From assembly GCA_020466095.1 (NCBI GenBank), contig CM035806.1:59386845-59450844 (forward strand): a stretch of DNA of 64,000 nt. The letters are read 5' to 3'. The notes under the pieces are model-generated. The model worked only from the letters and a program-made list of their open reading frames with translations, was not told the DNA's origin and searched no databases. The translations under genes and the position numbers were made by a program. Shown in pieces: positions 62,737 to 64,000 of the stretch. Numbering within the stretch: the stretch's first letter is position 1; every line of letters starts with the position of its first letter. This DNA comes from Chlorops oryzae (Eukaryota; Arthropoda; Insecta; Diptera; Chloropidae).

Positions 62737-63712
62737 TTTTCATTTCAAAAAGTGCACTCCAAAAATTTTTGGTTTAAAGTCTAAACTTATTTAAACTAAT
62801 TCATAGTTTAGGGTTCACGCATACTAAAATTAGTTAAGCATTTAAGCTTTGCAAAATTATAAAACAATTTCACACCGAAATTATTTTCTTTTAAGCTTTT
62901 GTTTTGTTTTAAACCGAAATTTTTAAACTGAGAAACGTATATTTTAAACCAATTTAAGATATAAATTTATTTTACACCAAAATTGTTTAGAGTTTAAACT
63001 ATTTGTGGTTTAAAACTATAGCAAACATCTGCTCTCGCAACGCAAACAAAACAAAAAGAAACGGTTTGTTTTTTGAAGTCCATTTTGATCAAACCTCCAG
63101 CAATTAAATAATTTATAATTACCTGATAATAGGTACAAAGTCCATGTACGATAAACCACAATCATCACTTGAAAGATTTTTAATTTCTACACACTGCGAT
63201 ATAGTGTCGTCATATTTGACGGGAATTACTATTTACAAAACCGTATTCATGATGAATAGTTCCTTAATCAATTCACTTTGGTACTAGTGAATGAAATGCA
63301 ATGCCTGAAATTTAGCAATCTGCAATTATTTCAATCAACTTTACAAAGAAAAGTGAAACAGAGGAGAGGCAAAAGTGCAAACCAACCGTTTCTTTTTGTT
63401 TTGTTTGCGTTGCGAGAGCAGATGTTTGCTATAGTTTTAAACCACAAATAGTTTAAACTCTAAACAATGTTGGTGTAAAATAAATTTATATCTTAAATTG
63501 GTTTAAAATATACGTTTCTCAGTTTAAAAATTTTGGTTTAAAACAAAAAAAGCTTAAAAGAAAATATTTTCGGTGTGAAATCGTTTTATAATTTTGCAAA
63601 GTTTAAATTCTAAACTAATTTTAGTATGCGTGAACCCTAAACTATGAATAAGTTTAAATAAGGCTTAGACTTTAAATCAAAAATTTTTGGAGTGCACATT
63701 TTGAAATGAAAA
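62737..63712. mobile_element. Foldback element with arms of about 333 bp
   Basis: 62737-63070 is the near-perfect inverted repeat of 63380-63712, starting ttttcatttcaaaaagtgca and ending tgcacattttgaaatgaaaa. The arms are AT-rich with many aaacc/ggttt words. The loop of about 310 bp has no ORF. It lies directly beside the Helentron end. Superfamily not recognised; no target duplication is evident beyond T/A runs. Confidence 0.85.
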
Positions 63713-64000
63713 AAGCAATTTTGGAGTGTACCTCTAATGAATTAAAGAACTCGAATGCTGATTGCTTTAACCAATCTGAATATTTCCTTTCCAAATTTGC
63801 TTTGATATAGAAGCAATGAATCCATTTGCTCTTGGCGCTCAAGCAAATACATATATTTCTAAGTGCTTTCTATATGTTTTTTGCGCATAATTCTGTACCA
63901 ATTTGATTTGATATATGGGTAAGGAGAAATTCCTCTTTAATCCTCGTACCTGCACTTAACAACAGTTCAAATAAATCTTTATTTTTATTTATTTCAAAGT
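63713..64000. other. Unassigned right flank
   Basis: Continues with ttttggagtgtac, an echo of the foldback end motif, then AT-rich sequence with no recognisable feature. Confidence 0.35.

Noticed and set aside
1..64000. tRNA or rRNA genes, bacterial operons
   Set aside because: No cloverleaf, rRNA-like or operon structure seen; the only tRNA-like matches are retroelement primer-binding sites.

Overview
The window is a transposon graveyard from a eukaryotic genome, most likely a higher (schizophoran) fly such as a drosophilid or a relative. The evidence is the combination of families: a BEL/Pao element, gypsy-group elements with env-like genes, LOA-type and CR1-type non-LTR elements, a jockey-type fragment, Penelope, DINE-1/mini-me-like Helentrons with GTCY microsatellites, and a rosa-type mariner. 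I found no intact host gene, rRNA, tRNA or CRISPR array. One 100-base run of N (8118-8217) marks an assembly gap.

Layout. 207-7528 is a BEL/Pao element on the minus strand with two LTRs, whose gag starts with a PHD finger; a Helentron carrying a 127-bp tandem array sits in its 5' UTR. 7628-8117 is a gypsy-type integrase fragment cut by the gap. 8610-14270 is LOA-type copy A (minus), with an 11-bp target-site duplication. 14921-19458 (minus) and 19459-34841 (plus) are two copies of one env-bearing gypsy family lying head to head as a large imperfect palindrome. The plus copy is interrupted in its integrase by LOA-type copy B (22577-27847, 13-bp duplication) and near its 3' end by a dead mariner (31697-32875). 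It also carries an unrecognised Cys-rich/Arg-rich ORF between pol and env. 34903-35965 is a gag remnant in opposite orientation abutting the 3' LTR.

37029-44796 is a gypsy-like element with both LTRs, a tRNA-Lys-type primer site, and broken gag, pol and env. 45070-46047 is a 5'-truncated jockey-type copy with a 10-bp duplication. 46567-48270 is a second Helentron type with a 101-bp array. 48290-52082 is a CR1-type element. 52206-53990 holds two divergent gypsy LTRs in opposite orientation, with a Ulp1/SENP-like protease fragment that retains an intron between them.

The right part is a three-level nest: a Helentron (54254-54343 plus 62026-62736) interrupted by a Penelope complex (54344-62016, 9-bp duplication), which is itself interrupted in its GIY-YIG domain by a CR1-type element (55059-59088). 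That CR1 copy still has an uninterrupted 938-codon endonuclease/RT ORF. The Penelope termini contain three hammerhead-ribozyme-like motifs. A foldback element with arms of about 333 bp follows at 62737-63712.

Nearly all larger elements lie on the minus strand, including the gypsy-group copies. With the nesting, this suggests pericentromeric heterochromatin and possibly a piRNA-source locus (inference). Most reading frames are broken; the main exceptions are the CR1 ORF2 (55329-58145) and the RT/RNase H part of LOA copy B (22667-25432).
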